59,749 bases of DNA from Candidatus Methanoperedens sp. (lineage in GTDB: Archaea; Halobacteriota; Methanosarcinia; Methanosarcinales; Methanoperedenaceae), in NCBI GenBank assembly GCA_027460585.1, contig JAPZAP010000039.1, positions 1-59,749 on the forward strand, read 5' to 3'. Both the position numbers and the translations under genes were made by a program. The notes below the pieces were generated by a model that saw only the letters and a program-made list of their open reading frames with translations, had not been told where the DNA came from and made no database searches. Numbering within the stretch: the first letter of the stretch is position 1; each line of letters starts with the position of its first letter. This document shows, piece after piece, positions 34,045-42,692 of this stretch.

Positions 34045-34599
34045 ATGGTTAAAATTAAAGTATCTCATACAATTGATGAGGATTTGATTAAAAGGGTGGA
34101 TTACGATATCGCTACGAGACGTTTTGCTTCAAGGTCACATGCTATCGAATATGCTTTAGAACAATTGTTTATGGGTTGGGATTGCCGGAAGAAGATAATC
34201 ACCGAAGAAGATAATGATCATTTTAAAATCGAAGCCACAAAGAGTGCATTTATTGTGTTATTACCAGGCGCAATAACAAACCGTATAAAAATCCCAGTGA
34301 CAGGGGAGTATGGGATGGAACTAACTTTGAAAGATACTAACGGAAATGATCTTCCAGATAGGGAAATAATAACGATTTGGAGACAGAAGCAACATTTGTT
34401 TGATAATAGTTCCCCCTCAGGTGAATGGTTAGAAGACTGCGCATATGGAGAGTTAAAAAGAAAATTTACGCCCAGAAATGAAATTATTGTTTCCCCCTAC
34501 GAGCTCCTTGCATTATATATTAAAGGAAATGAATATATTAAAAAAGGAATCCGTGTTGAAAATATCCGATTTATCGTAGATTTATGTACAAAGCGATAA
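34045..34599 (+). CDS. Ribbon-helix-helix regulator with C-terminal domain, 184 aa
   Basis: Residues 1-48 form a ribbon-helix-helix (VKIKVSHTIDEDLIKRVDYD, then RRFASRSHAIEYALEQLF), the DNA-binding fold of CopG/NikR-type regulators. The C-terminal 130 aa are mixed alpha/beta (FIVLLPGAITNRIKIPVTGE) without a metal or ACT motif that I recognise. Probably binds DNA and senses a ligand or partner. Followed after 24 nt by a membrane protein gene that may be its partner. Confidence 0.65.
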   Translation: MVKIKVSHTIDEDLIKRVDYDIATRRFASRSHAIEYALEQLFMGWDCRKKIITEEDNDHFKIEATKSAFIVLLPGAITNRIKIPVTGEYGMELTLKDTNGNDLPDREIITIWRQKQHLFDNSSPSGEWLEDCAYGELKRKFTPRNEIIVSPYELLALYIKGNEYIKKGIRVENIRFIVDLCTKR

Positions 34600-34623
34600 A
34601 ATCATTATCAGTAGGAGTTATTA

Positions 34624-35310
34624 ATGATGAACTTTAACATTAAATGTCAGCGATTGAAAAAGTATATATTGGCTGTTATTGTGGCGGAGGTTATTGTTCT
34701 CTTCTTTTTTGCCCTACCTTTTAGGTATGTTCTGCCCTCACAGGCACCTATCTTCACTGCTATAGGCGGGCTTCTCTTTTCAGTTCCTATAGCCTATTCT
34801 TGGCGCATTTATACGGAGCCAGTTCTTCAAATAAAGGAAGAAGTGGAACAAAGAGGAATTACAGTAGAACAAACAAGATACGGATTCGCTGGAGAAGAGT
34901 ATAATCGATGGAATTATATCGCGAATAGGATCATTGTTGAAAATAGTGGAAGAAGTGCTGCAAAAAATTGTAAAGCATGGATTCTTACAGAGAAAAGTAA
35001 AGAAAGAGTTTGTTGGACAGTTCCTAAAGAGCGGCCAAATGCTACAATAAACGTAAAAGACGCTGAGAGATTGGATTTTTGCTCCTATTACAAAGAAGGT
35101 CCCGAAAATTACAATTATAGAGATATTATAAAAAGAATTCCAAAGATATATATCTCCGACGAAAACCAGTTACCTGTGCTCATAGAAACAGCAAATCTAA
35201 AATCCGTTGAAGGCTTAACGGATTGCAAGGTTTTAATAACATCTGATAACGCAGATGCTATAGAAGCAAAAGTAATATTTGAAGATAATAAAATTAAGAT
35301 TGAATCTTAA
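34624..35310 (+). CDS. Membrane protein with two N-terminal helices, 228 aa
   Basis: Two hydrophobic segments (YILAVIVAEVIVLFFFALPF and IFTAIGGLLFSVPIAYSW) at residues 15-60, followed by a soluble beta-rich domain (YIANRIIVENSGRSAAKNCK) of about 160 aa that should face the cytoplasm. The soluble part resembles domains found in many uncharacterised methanogen membrane proteins. TAGGAG lies 6 nt before the first of two adjacent ATGs. Probably cotranscribed with the preceding regulator. Confidence 0.55.
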   Translation: MMNFNIKCQRLKKYILAVIVAEVIVLFFFALPFRYVLPSQAPIFTAIGGLLFSVPIAYSWRIYTEPVLQIKEEVEQRGITVEQTRYGFAGEEYNRWNYIANRIIVENSGRSAAKNCKAWILTEKSKERVCWTVPKERPNATINVKDAERLDFCSYYKEGPENYNYRDIIKRIPKIYISDENQLPVLIETANLKSVEGLTDCKVLITSDNADAIEAKVIFEDNKIKIES

Positions 35311-35768
35311 ATATCTTTTTTATCAAGTAGCAATGGCTCCAGCAAAAGACCTTCGCAGGCTTACAAAAGGGGGGCAAGAATAGAAAAATATCTACACAAT
35401 GCTGCCAACGATTCCATCCTTAAATCCCGTTCTGTTGATGTTGGAAAATATCCCATCAATCCAAGGAAGAGAAAGCCAGGTACCCCACTGCCATTGACAC
35501 CATGAAAGCTTCGGGCTGAGATATCAGAGATCATACCAGCGAAAAATAGATGGTGATTGCATATTCATAGAATGACATTACTGGAGGAATTAATGCTAAC
35601 TGTATGGATGCTGCAAGTGGATTAAGTTTCAAAAGGGGTTTTTACATATTCAGATCTTTTGGGCGAAGCCATTTGAATTGCAACCCGCGCACCACAACAT
35701 TTATTCGAGCAACGATGCCTTTATGATATGTATCAGGAGAAATATATCTCCTAGATAGATTCCAGAAT

Positions 35769-35800
35769 GGCAGGAAGGCTAGTTTTTTCCCCTTCCTGCC
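35769..35800. terminator. 10-bp perfect hairpin
   Basis: GGCAGGAAGG and CCTTCCTGCC separated by CTAGTTTTTTCC. Stable GC-rich stem with a T-rich loop. It could be a bidirectional terminator or part of an origin. Confidence 0.5.
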
Positions 35801-35993
35801 TCTTCTCGTTATTTCGGTTTACTTTGTGGGTGAGACATGACGGGTAATTTTACTCACTACTTCGGATTTTTATTTTCAAAAGGCTATTTTAAAATATTTA
35901 GGCCATTATTTCTTGTTAGTGGGTGCAGATCCAAAAGAATCTTAAAGTATAAATAAATTGTTCGCATTCAACCAAATGAATAACTACACTTTC

Positions 35994-36054
35994 GGTTTTG
36001 CACAAGTCAAGCATAACATTTTTTGTTCATGCACAGTTTATGCAAAACCACATT
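35994..36054. repeat. Inverted GCAAAACC boxes
   Basis: GGTTTTGCA (35994-36002) and TGCAAAACC (36041-36049) form a 9-bp inverted repeat. The 13-mer GCAAAACCACATT (36042-36054) recurs exactly at 42482-42494, upstream of the replication operon. Confidence 0.55.
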
Positions 36055-36124
36055 TTTACCCGATGTAATCAATTTACCCGATTTATATTATTCGCCTATA
36101 TACGAATAAAACTTTTGTACAGGT

Positions 36125-37171
36125 TTATGCCACACTCCCTACTGAAATACCTTGCTCCCTCCTCTCTTTAAGGATATCCAATGCTATTTTATGCAATTCT
36201 TCGGCTTCTCGCTGGTTTTTCTTAACGATTGTCCACATGATATCACGTACTTCATCCGGAAGAATGGAATTATCATAACGCTTGAACGCATTGATGAAAT
36301 TTTCAGAGGTTTCTAACGGGTTAAGCGAACACATGTACTCCTGGAACTTTTCGGTTATCGCCCTTATCTTATACGCATCCCTGTCTATCTTTTTGAGGTC
36401 GAAAAGGGGCATTTTGGACTTATCCATTTGCCTCAACCGCTCCAATTCCTCATCGGGGGACAGGACCAGGCCATGTCCACCGGTGGCTTTTATGACAACT
36501 TCCATCGCGATCTTTCTGACAGCATCCGCCGGGAGAACACTGCTTTCAGTACCACGATACCAGTCCACAAATCTCTCTATCTTATCCTTTGTGCATGGTT
36601 GAGCAACGGCATAGTATTCTTCAAATCTTTGGATCACCTTCTCTTTGAGGTGGCTAAATTCTGCCTCATCAACTCCCTTAACTGCTGTTGAAGGAACATC
36701 TTCCGGAACAAGTATTCCATCTGAGACTGCTCTCAGGATTTCCTCTGTGTCGTGAACGACACTCATTTTTTGATCTTTGTGGAGGATGACAGCAGGACTA
36801 TTCAATAACAACCCCTCCACCTTGCTGATGTATCTTTTCGTGAGTTTCTGCTCTGTAGGTTTCTCTGTCCTCGCTGTTGGTAATTGTTCGAGCCTGGCGG
36901 TCAATTCCTCCAGCTTGTCTGCAAGCTGTTCGATAATTTTGTCTTTATTTTCTTTGCCGAGCAAACCCTTTAAAAAACCCTTTATGCTCTTTTGCGACTC
37001 ATCTCCTGTGGCAGGTGCATGAGATACAGATTGAACTTTATGCTTCTGAATGTGGTACTTAACCACATCTTCCGATGTATTGAACTTCTCTGCTACTTCT
37101 GCTTTTGTCAGGTTTCCTTCGTTCCATAAGTCATATATTTGCTTTGATATATCTTCTGTTATTTTTGTCAT
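36125..37171 (-). CDS. HTH/coiled-coil protein of the replication operon, 348 aa
   Basis: N-terminal HTH (EGNLTKAEVAEKFNTSEDVV, residues 18-45), a linker, a coiled-coil segment (IIEQLADKLEELTARLEQLP, near residue 80-100) and a C-terminal half of two related helical blocks that each end in a PADAVRKIAM / PDEVRDIMWTI-like motif with a preceding F-x-W/Y pattern. No catalytic motif. It follows the polymerase gene by 89 bp and may be a replication or partition accessory. Family not recognised. Confidence 0.55.
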   Translation of the reverse strand: MTKITEDISKQIYDLWNEGNLTKAEVAEKFNTSEDVVKYHIQKHKVQSVSHAPATGDESQKSIKGFLKGLLGKENKDKIIEQLADKLEELTARLEQLPTARTEKPTEQKLTKRYISKVEGLLLNSPAVILHKDQKMSVVHDTEEILRAVSDGILVPEDVPSTAVKGVDEAEFSHLKEKVIQRFEEYYAVAQPCTKDKIERFVDWYRGTESSVLPADAVRKIAMEVVIKATGGHGLVLSPDEELERLRQMDKSKMPLFDLKKIDRDAYKIRAITEKFQEYMCSLNPLETSENFINAFKRYDNSILPDEVRDIMWTIVKKNQREAEELHKIALDILKERREQGISVGSVA

Positions 37172-37260
37172 TTATTCAGTCTCCTTATCTATAATTATAC
37201 GGGCTGCACCCATCAATATCTGGTAGCAACACGGAAAAAGTTTGATTATCATCTTTTCAT

Positions 37261-38949
37261 CTATTTCTGCCATACATCCCCCACCTTTACCTCTGCAATA
37301 ACAGGTACAGATTTGAGATATTCTCTTCCTGCAGCCTCCATTTCTTCCTTGACGATCAAGGATGCTGTTTCTGCATGTTCTCCTGGCACTTCAAAGACCA
37401 GTTCATCGTGGACGATATTGATAAGCCTGATCTCATGCGTTTTCAATCTATGGTAAAGCCGTCCCATTGCACCCTTCAAAATATCTGCATTCAGGCTCTG
37501 GATAGGATTGTTCTTGCCTTCTCTCAGAATATCTGCACGTTCACTTTCATTTGTAGCTGGCCTGTATTTGATCAGCCTTCCGGCGATATTTCTTATCTGG
37601 CTATTCCTCACCGCTGACTGCCCTGCATTATCCAGATACTCCTTCACCTTCGGATAGTTCTTAAAGAAAGTATCTATGTATTTCCTGGCTTCGTCCGGGC
37701 TGATCTCGATACCGTTATCCTTGAGATTTGCCTGGAGACGTCCTCCGCCCATGCCATAGGATATTCCAAAGTTAATGGTCTTGGCGATGTTTCGTTCTTC
37801 TTTTGAGACATGGTCAAGCTGCTTGTTGAAGATCAACGATGCTGTGAGCTTGTGGAGGTCGCCTCCACTGTTGAAAAGCTCAAGGAACTTTGGCTCTTTT
37901 GATACTTCGGCAAGTATGCGCAGCTCTATCTGGGAATAGTCCGCCGTTATGATCTTGCTACCGTTATTGCCTTTGAACAGTGCCCGGATGTTTTTATCCT
38001 TGGGAAGCTGCTGCAGGTTTGGTCTAGAGCAGCTGAACCTTCCTGGGAGCGTGCCGTACTGATTGAAATTTGCATGTATGCGACCTGTCGCTGGATTGAT
38101 GTGTTTTGGGAGTTTCTCTAAAAACGTGTTGAGCAATTTCTGATGTTTGCGATATTCTTTCAGCGCTTTGCCTGCAGGATGTTTCATAGCAGATAAAGTG
38201 CTCACATTTGTGGAGGCAAGTTCCAATCCTATGTCTTTCAAGGCTTTCAGGAGTTTAGCCGGACTATTAAGGTTAACTGCTGGCATCCCTTCCAGGTCCA
38301 GGTTCCTGTAGCCAGACTGTTTCAGTATGGTCAGCACATTTAGCCTTGATAATTCAAGTTTTCCTCTGGTCTCTTTTTCAAGCTTCTGTGCTCCATCCAG
38401 GTCTATTGGAGTGCCTGAAAGCTCAAGCCACACTGTAGCCGGAATGCAGGACATTTCTGTAGCAAATACCTTTTCAAGGCAAAGTTTCTTTAGCTGAATC
38501 TGTTGTTTTGCATGGATCTCTGGAAGGACTGCTACATCCATTGCTGCATATTCGATCTGCTCCTGAGTCAACTCCCGACCCTTGAAAGATTGCCGCATAT
38601 CCTGATCCTTCTTGAGTTTAATACCAGCGTAGTCCCACGCCACAGTTTCAAGTGTTGACGCGCCTTTTTGTCCTGCTTTCTGTCCACCGCTGATAAGGAC
38701 TTCGGCGATATAGGTGTCAAAGAGGTGTGTTGGCTCAATGTTGAAGTGATGCTTCAGGAATTTCAAGTCAAATTTGAGATTATGACCGACGACAAGAGTT
38801 GTTTCAAGTAAATTCTTAAGCCTGGTGATATTCTCAGGCTTTGGCTTATTGAACCTTATCTTTCCGTCATAATAGGTTTGGATCAACGTAATCCTGTCTG
38901 AAAATGGTTCTAACCCTGTGGTTTCAGAATCGAAGTAAATCGTTTTCAC
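37261..38949 (-). CDS. Family A DNA polymerase with 3'-5' exonuclease domain
   Basis: 562 aa. Exonuclease motifs Exo I D7-x-E9 (YFDSETTG), Exo II N57...D61 (HNLKFDLKFL), Exo III Y134-x3-D138 (YAAMDVAVL). Polymerase motif A D337-YSQIELRILA, motif B R386-NIAKTINFGISYG (R386, K390, F394, Y398), motif C V-H514-D515-E516-LVFEVP. All catalytic residues are present and there is no 5' nuclease domain, so it is of the phage T7/plasmid type rather than cellular Pol I (about 900 aa). Archaeal cells normally use family B and D enzymes. The start overlaps the primase gene stop (ATGA). Confidence 0.95.
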   Translation of the reverse strand: MKTIYFDSETTGLEPFSDRITLIQTYYDGKIRFNKPKPENITRLKNLLETTLVVGHNLKFDLKFLKHHFNIEPTHLFDTYIAEVLISGGQKAGQKGASTLETVAWDYAGIKLKKDQDMRQSFKGRELTQEQIEYAAMDVAVLPEIHAKQQIQLKKLCLEKVFATEMSCIPATVWLELSGTPIDLDGAQKLEKETRGKLELSRLNVLTILKQSGYRNLDLEGMPAVNLNSPAKLLKALKDIGLELASTNVSTLSAMKHPAGKALKEYRKHQKLLNTFLEKLPKHINPATGRIHANFNQYGTLPGRFSCSRPNLQQLPKDKNIRALFKGNNGSKIITADYSQIELRILAEVSKEPKFLELFNSGGDLHKLTASLIFNKQLDHVSKEERNIAKTINFGISYGMGGGRLQANLKDNGIEISPDEARKYIDTFFKNYPKVKEYLDNAGQSAVRNSQIRNIAGRLIKYRPATNESERADILREGKNNPIQSLNADILKGAMGRLYHRLKTHEIRLINIVHDELVFEVPGEHAETASLIVKEEMEAAGREYLKSVPVIAEVKVGDVWQK

Positions 38950-41897
38950 AGTTCCTCCACTACAGAAACTTCCATCCCAGATATTTGAATAGAACCCAGG
39001 TAACTTTCTTTAATATTGCCACATTGCTCAGGATGATTGCAGTTATTGCCTGTTGGTTCTGGAATCTTAGCATATCTGCGGATACGAGCTGCTAGATCAT
39101 CGGCAGTGATGTCTGGGAACTGTGGCTTAAGATTAAAAGTAGCTTCTGCAAGATTGCCAGAGTTTATGATTTGCTGGTGTGATTGTTCCCACCCTTTACA
39201 TACTAAAAAAATCTGTGGGATCATGGCCGTGCTGGCAGACTCGTCTGGGAAATCGATTGCTATTTTAGCACGCCCACCATCGCCGTTGTTTGGGCTATGA
39301 TTGTTCCCATCCGTCCCAGCGTGCGCTGAGGGAGATTTCTCCCCGGAATCGGAGGATATGGGTGGGGTGCGAGAATCATCACAAATACCACATTCATGGT
39401 TTGTCACTTGTGTCTCAACCGTCCCTTTACGAACAAGTGTCCCATAAGAAGATAGTTGCTCTTTGCAGGCATCACGCGCGTGTATATCCTTACTATTCTC
39501 TGAAGTGTCCACAACTGTCCCATCAATTCCGTAATCTTGAGATACAGTTGGTATATTGGGTACACTTGGGACATAATCCCCCACATTAAGTTTGAGTATA
39601 CGACTATCTATTCTACCTTCAGACTGAACTGTGACTATTTCCCCGCTGGCCATTAACGCGCCAACTGCTTCCTCCACATCTTTCAGAGTCCTGTGTAGTC
39701 TTTTCAAAAGTTGTCTCTGAGTAATCTTCCCTCCTGCTCTTTTAATAGTACCAATTATTTTATCCTGCAGGTTATTTTGTTCGTCTAACCCAATTTCCTC
39801 TATAAGTTCAATTGCCACTGGTTTGAAGTATCCATCTATCAAAGAAATGGAATCCTTTATTATCCGTGTTGAGATTTCTTTAGCCCCTGGGTTCTCACTT
39901 ATTGTCAAAAGCAAAGCAATCTTCAAGCAATAGGTAACCAACCTTCCAAAAATTGCCATTTCAATTTTATTTTTACTTTTCATCAACTTGCGCTCAGATG
40001 ATTCCTGCCATTGCTGAAAAACCGTCAGAGCTTCCTGGCTCAGTTTAATCTCACCATCGGTTGACTGAATTATAGTATGAATATTCTTTAAAGACGTTAA
40101 TGCGTCAGCCCAAGCAGTTATGTCCTCGTTAGTCTCAGGTCTAAACGGCATGTATGGCTTTTCATAATCAGGCGTGAAATACAGGAATCTAACCAGCCAT
40201 CCGCTTGTGACATCGAGTATGTTGGTATACTCTTTAAAAACATCTGGGACCGTAGCTAAGAAGAACGTAATGTATGGATCAACTATTTTAAACTCAGTCT
40301 TCTGGTTCTTTCTCTGCGAAGTTCTAAGCTTCCTGTGGTCTCCTTGATTCTCATAGAGTTTGCAAAAACTGTCTTTAATGTCGCCCATGTATGTTTTTTG
40401 CAAATCTTTTAAGAGCTGCCCGGCCTCATCCCTCCATATCACGCCTTTGGGTGTATCACTCAGTATCTCAATTAAAGCCTCCGGGCTGCCTGCTCTGGGC
40501 AGGAATTTATCTAAACCAAAGACCGCTGCAGCCATTTCCTCTCCTTTTCTTGCTGCTGTTGTCTTTCTGGAAACTGTGCTATCCCCCAGACAAAACGACC
40601 AGATGTTGGGGTAAATCGTCTGTTGCACCATCCTTATATGCATGCGTCTATCAGCAGCCATTGATAGGTGTGTTAATGCTACAGCAAAATGATACTCAAA
40701 ATAGGCGTCATTGCTTCTCAAAGCGTAGTCCAGATATTTCAAAATATAACTCTCAGATGAAAGATGCAATTCAATGTCCTGGAGCCTTGGCAATGGTGCA
40801 TTTTTGGTTGCTGGCGCACATTCGTTTACCACTGAATCTTTTTTTGAGTCACTTTTTCTCTCACTCTGGTATTGATGTGCTTTTTTCAGTGTATGTTCAC
40901 GGTAGCTTTTATTTTCAGTTGCCCACTTCCCTATCTTTGCCTCACAAAGGATTTTATCGATCTGTATATCATCGAAACCATAAAACAACAGTTTTTGATA
41001 CAGAGCGAGTTCTGCTTCGGATCGGCTGTGATAATCTGAAATCTCACCACCATATAAAAGCCTCATTTTAGCGTCACGTTCCAGCCAGTGGCTCAGCTTT
41101 TCCCTGAATGCTTCGGCATTATGGATAACTTCCTCTTTTATTTCAGATGCGTCTTCTTTCTTGCATTCAAGCTGCAGAATGAATTCCCTGAGATTGCTGT
41201 CCTCGTCTCTTGCAGGTACCGGTTGCATTGGCTCACGGATCCGGTTTCTCCTGTCTTGCGTCTCCTTCTTTTTATTCAGGGTACATGGTACACCTGTGAT
41301 TCTCCTCAGGTCGTGGACAGCATCAATTTTTAGCTCTGTATCTTTGTGGATAAGGTCAAGGAACGCCTTGATCTTAAGGCTGATTTCCGTCCTGTTATTG
41401 CTATCCAGCACTATTGCTGGAATTGGCAAAATGAACCTTATCCCGTTTCCCGTCTTGTCAAAATATCCGGTTTTAAAACCATGCTCGTTCAGCCATTTCT
41501 GGACTATGGGTATTGCTTTCCAGGATTCTTGATATTCTTCCTCTGTGGCCGCATATTTCTTGAGATCCTTTTCGGGGATAGCAATATCCTTTTTTATAGC
41601 ATCTATGTCAATAAATATATTCAACACTGCTGTGATATCTTCATCAACATGCCATGCTTTCTTATCAATGTCCAGTCTCACCGGGTTGAGGCTTGCATAT
41701 ACCTGCCCTTTGCGATCGAACATTTTGCTAACTCTAACGCATTCTTCGGATTCAGATTTGTAGAACTTCTCCCGATTACCTGAAATGTCATCAAAAAAAT
41801 TTATGGCAGTCAATCCATACTTATTATGCCCCAAAAAGTTAAAAAAATGTAATTGAGAATCTGCCTGGAAATCTTCCACCTGGGCGTGGTCTGTCAT
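38946..41897 (-). CDS. AEP primase fused to DUF3987-type helicase
   Basis: 983 aa from ATG 41897, whose ATGA overlaps the stop of the preceding small gene (ATG 41921, 24 nt upstream, is an alternative). The N-terminal 230 aa form an archaeo-eukaryotic primase domain with the D-x-D motif (FIDIDAI, near residues 97-99) and DLRRITGVP. A PriCT-like helical part follows (SDYHSRSEAELALYQKLLFY). Then comes a DUF3987 ATPase with Walker A-like GDSTVSRKTT (near 440) and Walker B GVIWRDEAG (near 490), and a winged helix (KITQRQLLKRLHRTLKDVEE). The C-terminal 200 aa are low complexity with a short Cys cluster (HECGIC, CNHPEQC). It should prime and unwind DNA for the adjacent polymerase. Confidence 0.85.
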   Translation of the reverse strand: MTDHAQVEDFQADSQLHFFNFLGHNKYGLTAINFFDDISGNREKFYKSESEECVRVSKMFDRKGQVYASLNPVRLDIDKKAWHVDEDITAVLNIFIDIDAIKKDIAIPEKDLKKYAATEEEYQESWKAIPIVQKWLNEHGFKTGYFDKTGNGIRFILPIPAIVLDSNNRTEISLKIKAFLDLIHKDTELKIDAVHDLRRITGVPCTLNKKKETQDRRNRIREPMQPVPARDEDSNLREFILQLECKKEDASEIKEEVIHNAEAFREKLSHWLERDAKMRLLYGGEISDYHSRSEAELALYQKLLFYGFDDIQIDKILCEAKIGKWATENKSYREHTLKKAHQYQSERKSDSKKDSVVNECAPATKNAPLPRLQDIELHLSSESYILKYLDYALRSNDAYFEYHFAVALTHLSMAADRRMHIRMVQQTIYPNIWSFCLGDSTVSRKTTAARKGEEMAAAVFGLDKFLPRAGSPEALIEILSDTPKGVIWRDEAGQLLKDLQKTYMGDIKDSFCKLYENQGDHRKLRTSQRKNQKTEFKIVDPYITFFLATVPDVFKEYTNILDVTSGWLVRFLYFTPDYEKPYMPFRPETNEDITAWADALTSLKNIHTIIQSTDGEIKLSQEALTVFQQWQESSERKLMKSKNKIEMAIFGRLVTYCLKIALLLTISENPGAKEISTRIIKDSISLIDGYFKPVAIELIEEIGLDEQNNLQDKIIGTIKRAGGKITQRQLLKRLHRTLKDVEEAVGALMASGEIVTVQSEGRIDSRILKLNVGDYVPSVPNIPTVSQDYGIDGTVVDTSENSKDIHARDACKEQLSSYGTLVRKGTVETQVTNHECGICDDSRTPPISSDSGEKSPSAHAGTDGNNHSPNNGDGGRAKIAIDFPDESASTAMIPQIFLVCKGWEQSHQQIINSGNLAEATFNLKPQFPDITADDLAARIRRYAKIPEPTGNNCNHPEQCGNIKESYLGSIQISGMEVSVVEEL

Positions 41898-42052
41898 GTT
41901 AGCCGCGCTCCCATTTTCCATCCATAGTCTGAGCAGATGTGTTTATGCAAGCAGTTGGTATTGGAGCAGGGGTGGCGTCCATGCATAAGTATTTTAGTGC
42001 TAACCTCTTTTAATTCAAAAGCGTGGGTCTGTCCCACGTTCCTTCTAGTCAT
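41894..42052 (-). CDS. Small Cys-rich protein, 52 aa
   Basis: Start ATG 42052 (MTRRNVGQTHAFELKE) with GGGGT just upstream. The C-terminal half has CSNTNCLHKHIC, a possible zinc site. Its stop overlaps the primase start (ATGA), a sign that it is a real member of the operon. No family recognised. Confidence 0.5.
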   Translation of the reverse strand: MTRRNVGQTHAFELKEVSTKILMHGRHPCSNTNCLHKHICSDYGWKMGARLT

Positions 42053-42059
42053 TTTACCC

Positions 42060-42251
42060 CTATATTTTAACGGACGGCTTGACAGCCTCAGGGTCCGCAA
42101 TAGCTAAAATAAACTTGGCGATAGAACGTGTAGGCTCCGGAGCGAACTGGGCCCTCTGACGAAGATAGTCCTCATCCTTTTCCCTCCAGCCTTTTGCCCA
42201 GTTTATCACTTCTGGGTTAAGGTTATGATATTCAGAGGATATCTGAGACAT
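42060..42251 (-). CDS. Small hypothetical protein of the replication operon, 63 aa
   Basis: Start ATG 42251 (MSQISSEYHNLNPEVINWAK) with GGAGAG 5 nt upstream; a longer frame from 42284 lacks one. It overlaps the end of the ribbon-helix-helix gene. Helical with a central EKDEDYLRQRAQF segment. No family recognised. Confidence 0.5.
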   Translation of the reverse strand: MSQISSEYHNLNPEVINWAKGWREKDEDYLRQRAQFAPEPTRSIAKFILAIADPEAVKPSVKI

Positions 42252-42456
42252 GCTGACTCTCCTTTTCGGGACTGTTGGCTGCACCGGTAGCTTCCTTGGC
42301 GGGGACTGCCGGTTCTTTTATGATTAGGCCGAGTTTTTCTTTCAAAGCCTGGTTAATGAAACTACTGGTGAACTGCTGTCGAGTTCCTCTTATCTTCTCC
42401 ATAGCGTCAAAAACGGATCTTTCCAATGAAATTGTTTTCACGACTCTATTTATCAT
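42232..42456 (-). CDS. Ribbon-helix-helix protein, first gene of replication operon
   Basis: 74 aa. INRVVKTISLERSVFDAMEK as the beta strand and first helix, RQQFTSSFINQALKEKL as the second helix, a CopG/Arc-like DNA-binding fold, then a disordered acidic tail. GGAGGA lies 5 nt before the ATG. Plasmid replication operons often begin with such a copy-number repressor. The nearby GCAAAACC/GGTTTCGC palindrome (42482-42503) is a plausible operator. Confidence 0.65.
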   Translation of the reverse strand: MINRVVKTISLERSVFDAMEKIRGTRQQFTSSFINQALKEKLGLIIKEPAVPAKEATGAANSPEKESQHVSDIL

Positions 42457-42473
42457 TTTTTCCTCCTTCGTGT

Positions 42474-42511
42474 ATTATAAAGCAAAACCACATTCGGTTT
42501 CGCCTTAATTA
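42474..42511 (-). promoter_or_regulatory. Promoter/operator of the replication operon
   Basis: Contains GCAAAACC-ACATTC-GGTTTCGC (42482-42503), an interrupted palindrome, flanked by AT-rich TTAATTAA (about 42503-42511) and TTTATAATA (about 42473-42481), either of which may be the TATA box. The distance of TTAATTAA to ATG 42456 fits a transcript with a short leader carrying the GGAGGA site. Confidence 0.5.
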
Positions 42512-42692
42512 ACAAGTACGGGGGGGGTCTACTCGAAAAAGGCTTTCGGTGTATAGAGTTACACCTTCTCAGCGACTTCTGCCGTGCCCAACATCGATTT
42601 TCTACGTAGATAAACACGTTTACCAGGAACATGTCACAGGGAACAGGACGCTGCTCGAGTGCTATAACCATACAAAAAAAAGAGAAGTGGAC

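Larger units (their letters stand above)
35311..36124. other. 814-bp non-coding gap between convergent genes
   Basis: Unusually long for a gap between convergent genes. It holds a short start-like frame (MAPAKDLRRLTKGG, about 35334) soon closed by a stop, a perfect 10-bp hairpin (35769-35800), and AT-rich sequence with inverted GCAAAACC boxes (35994-36054). It is a candidate replication origin or site of gene loss. Confidence 0.4.

Noticed and set aside
38946-41897. Viral-type D5 helicase as evidence for a provirus
   Set aside because: The ATPase fits DUF3987 rather than D5, and no capsid, portal or terminase gene was found in the element.
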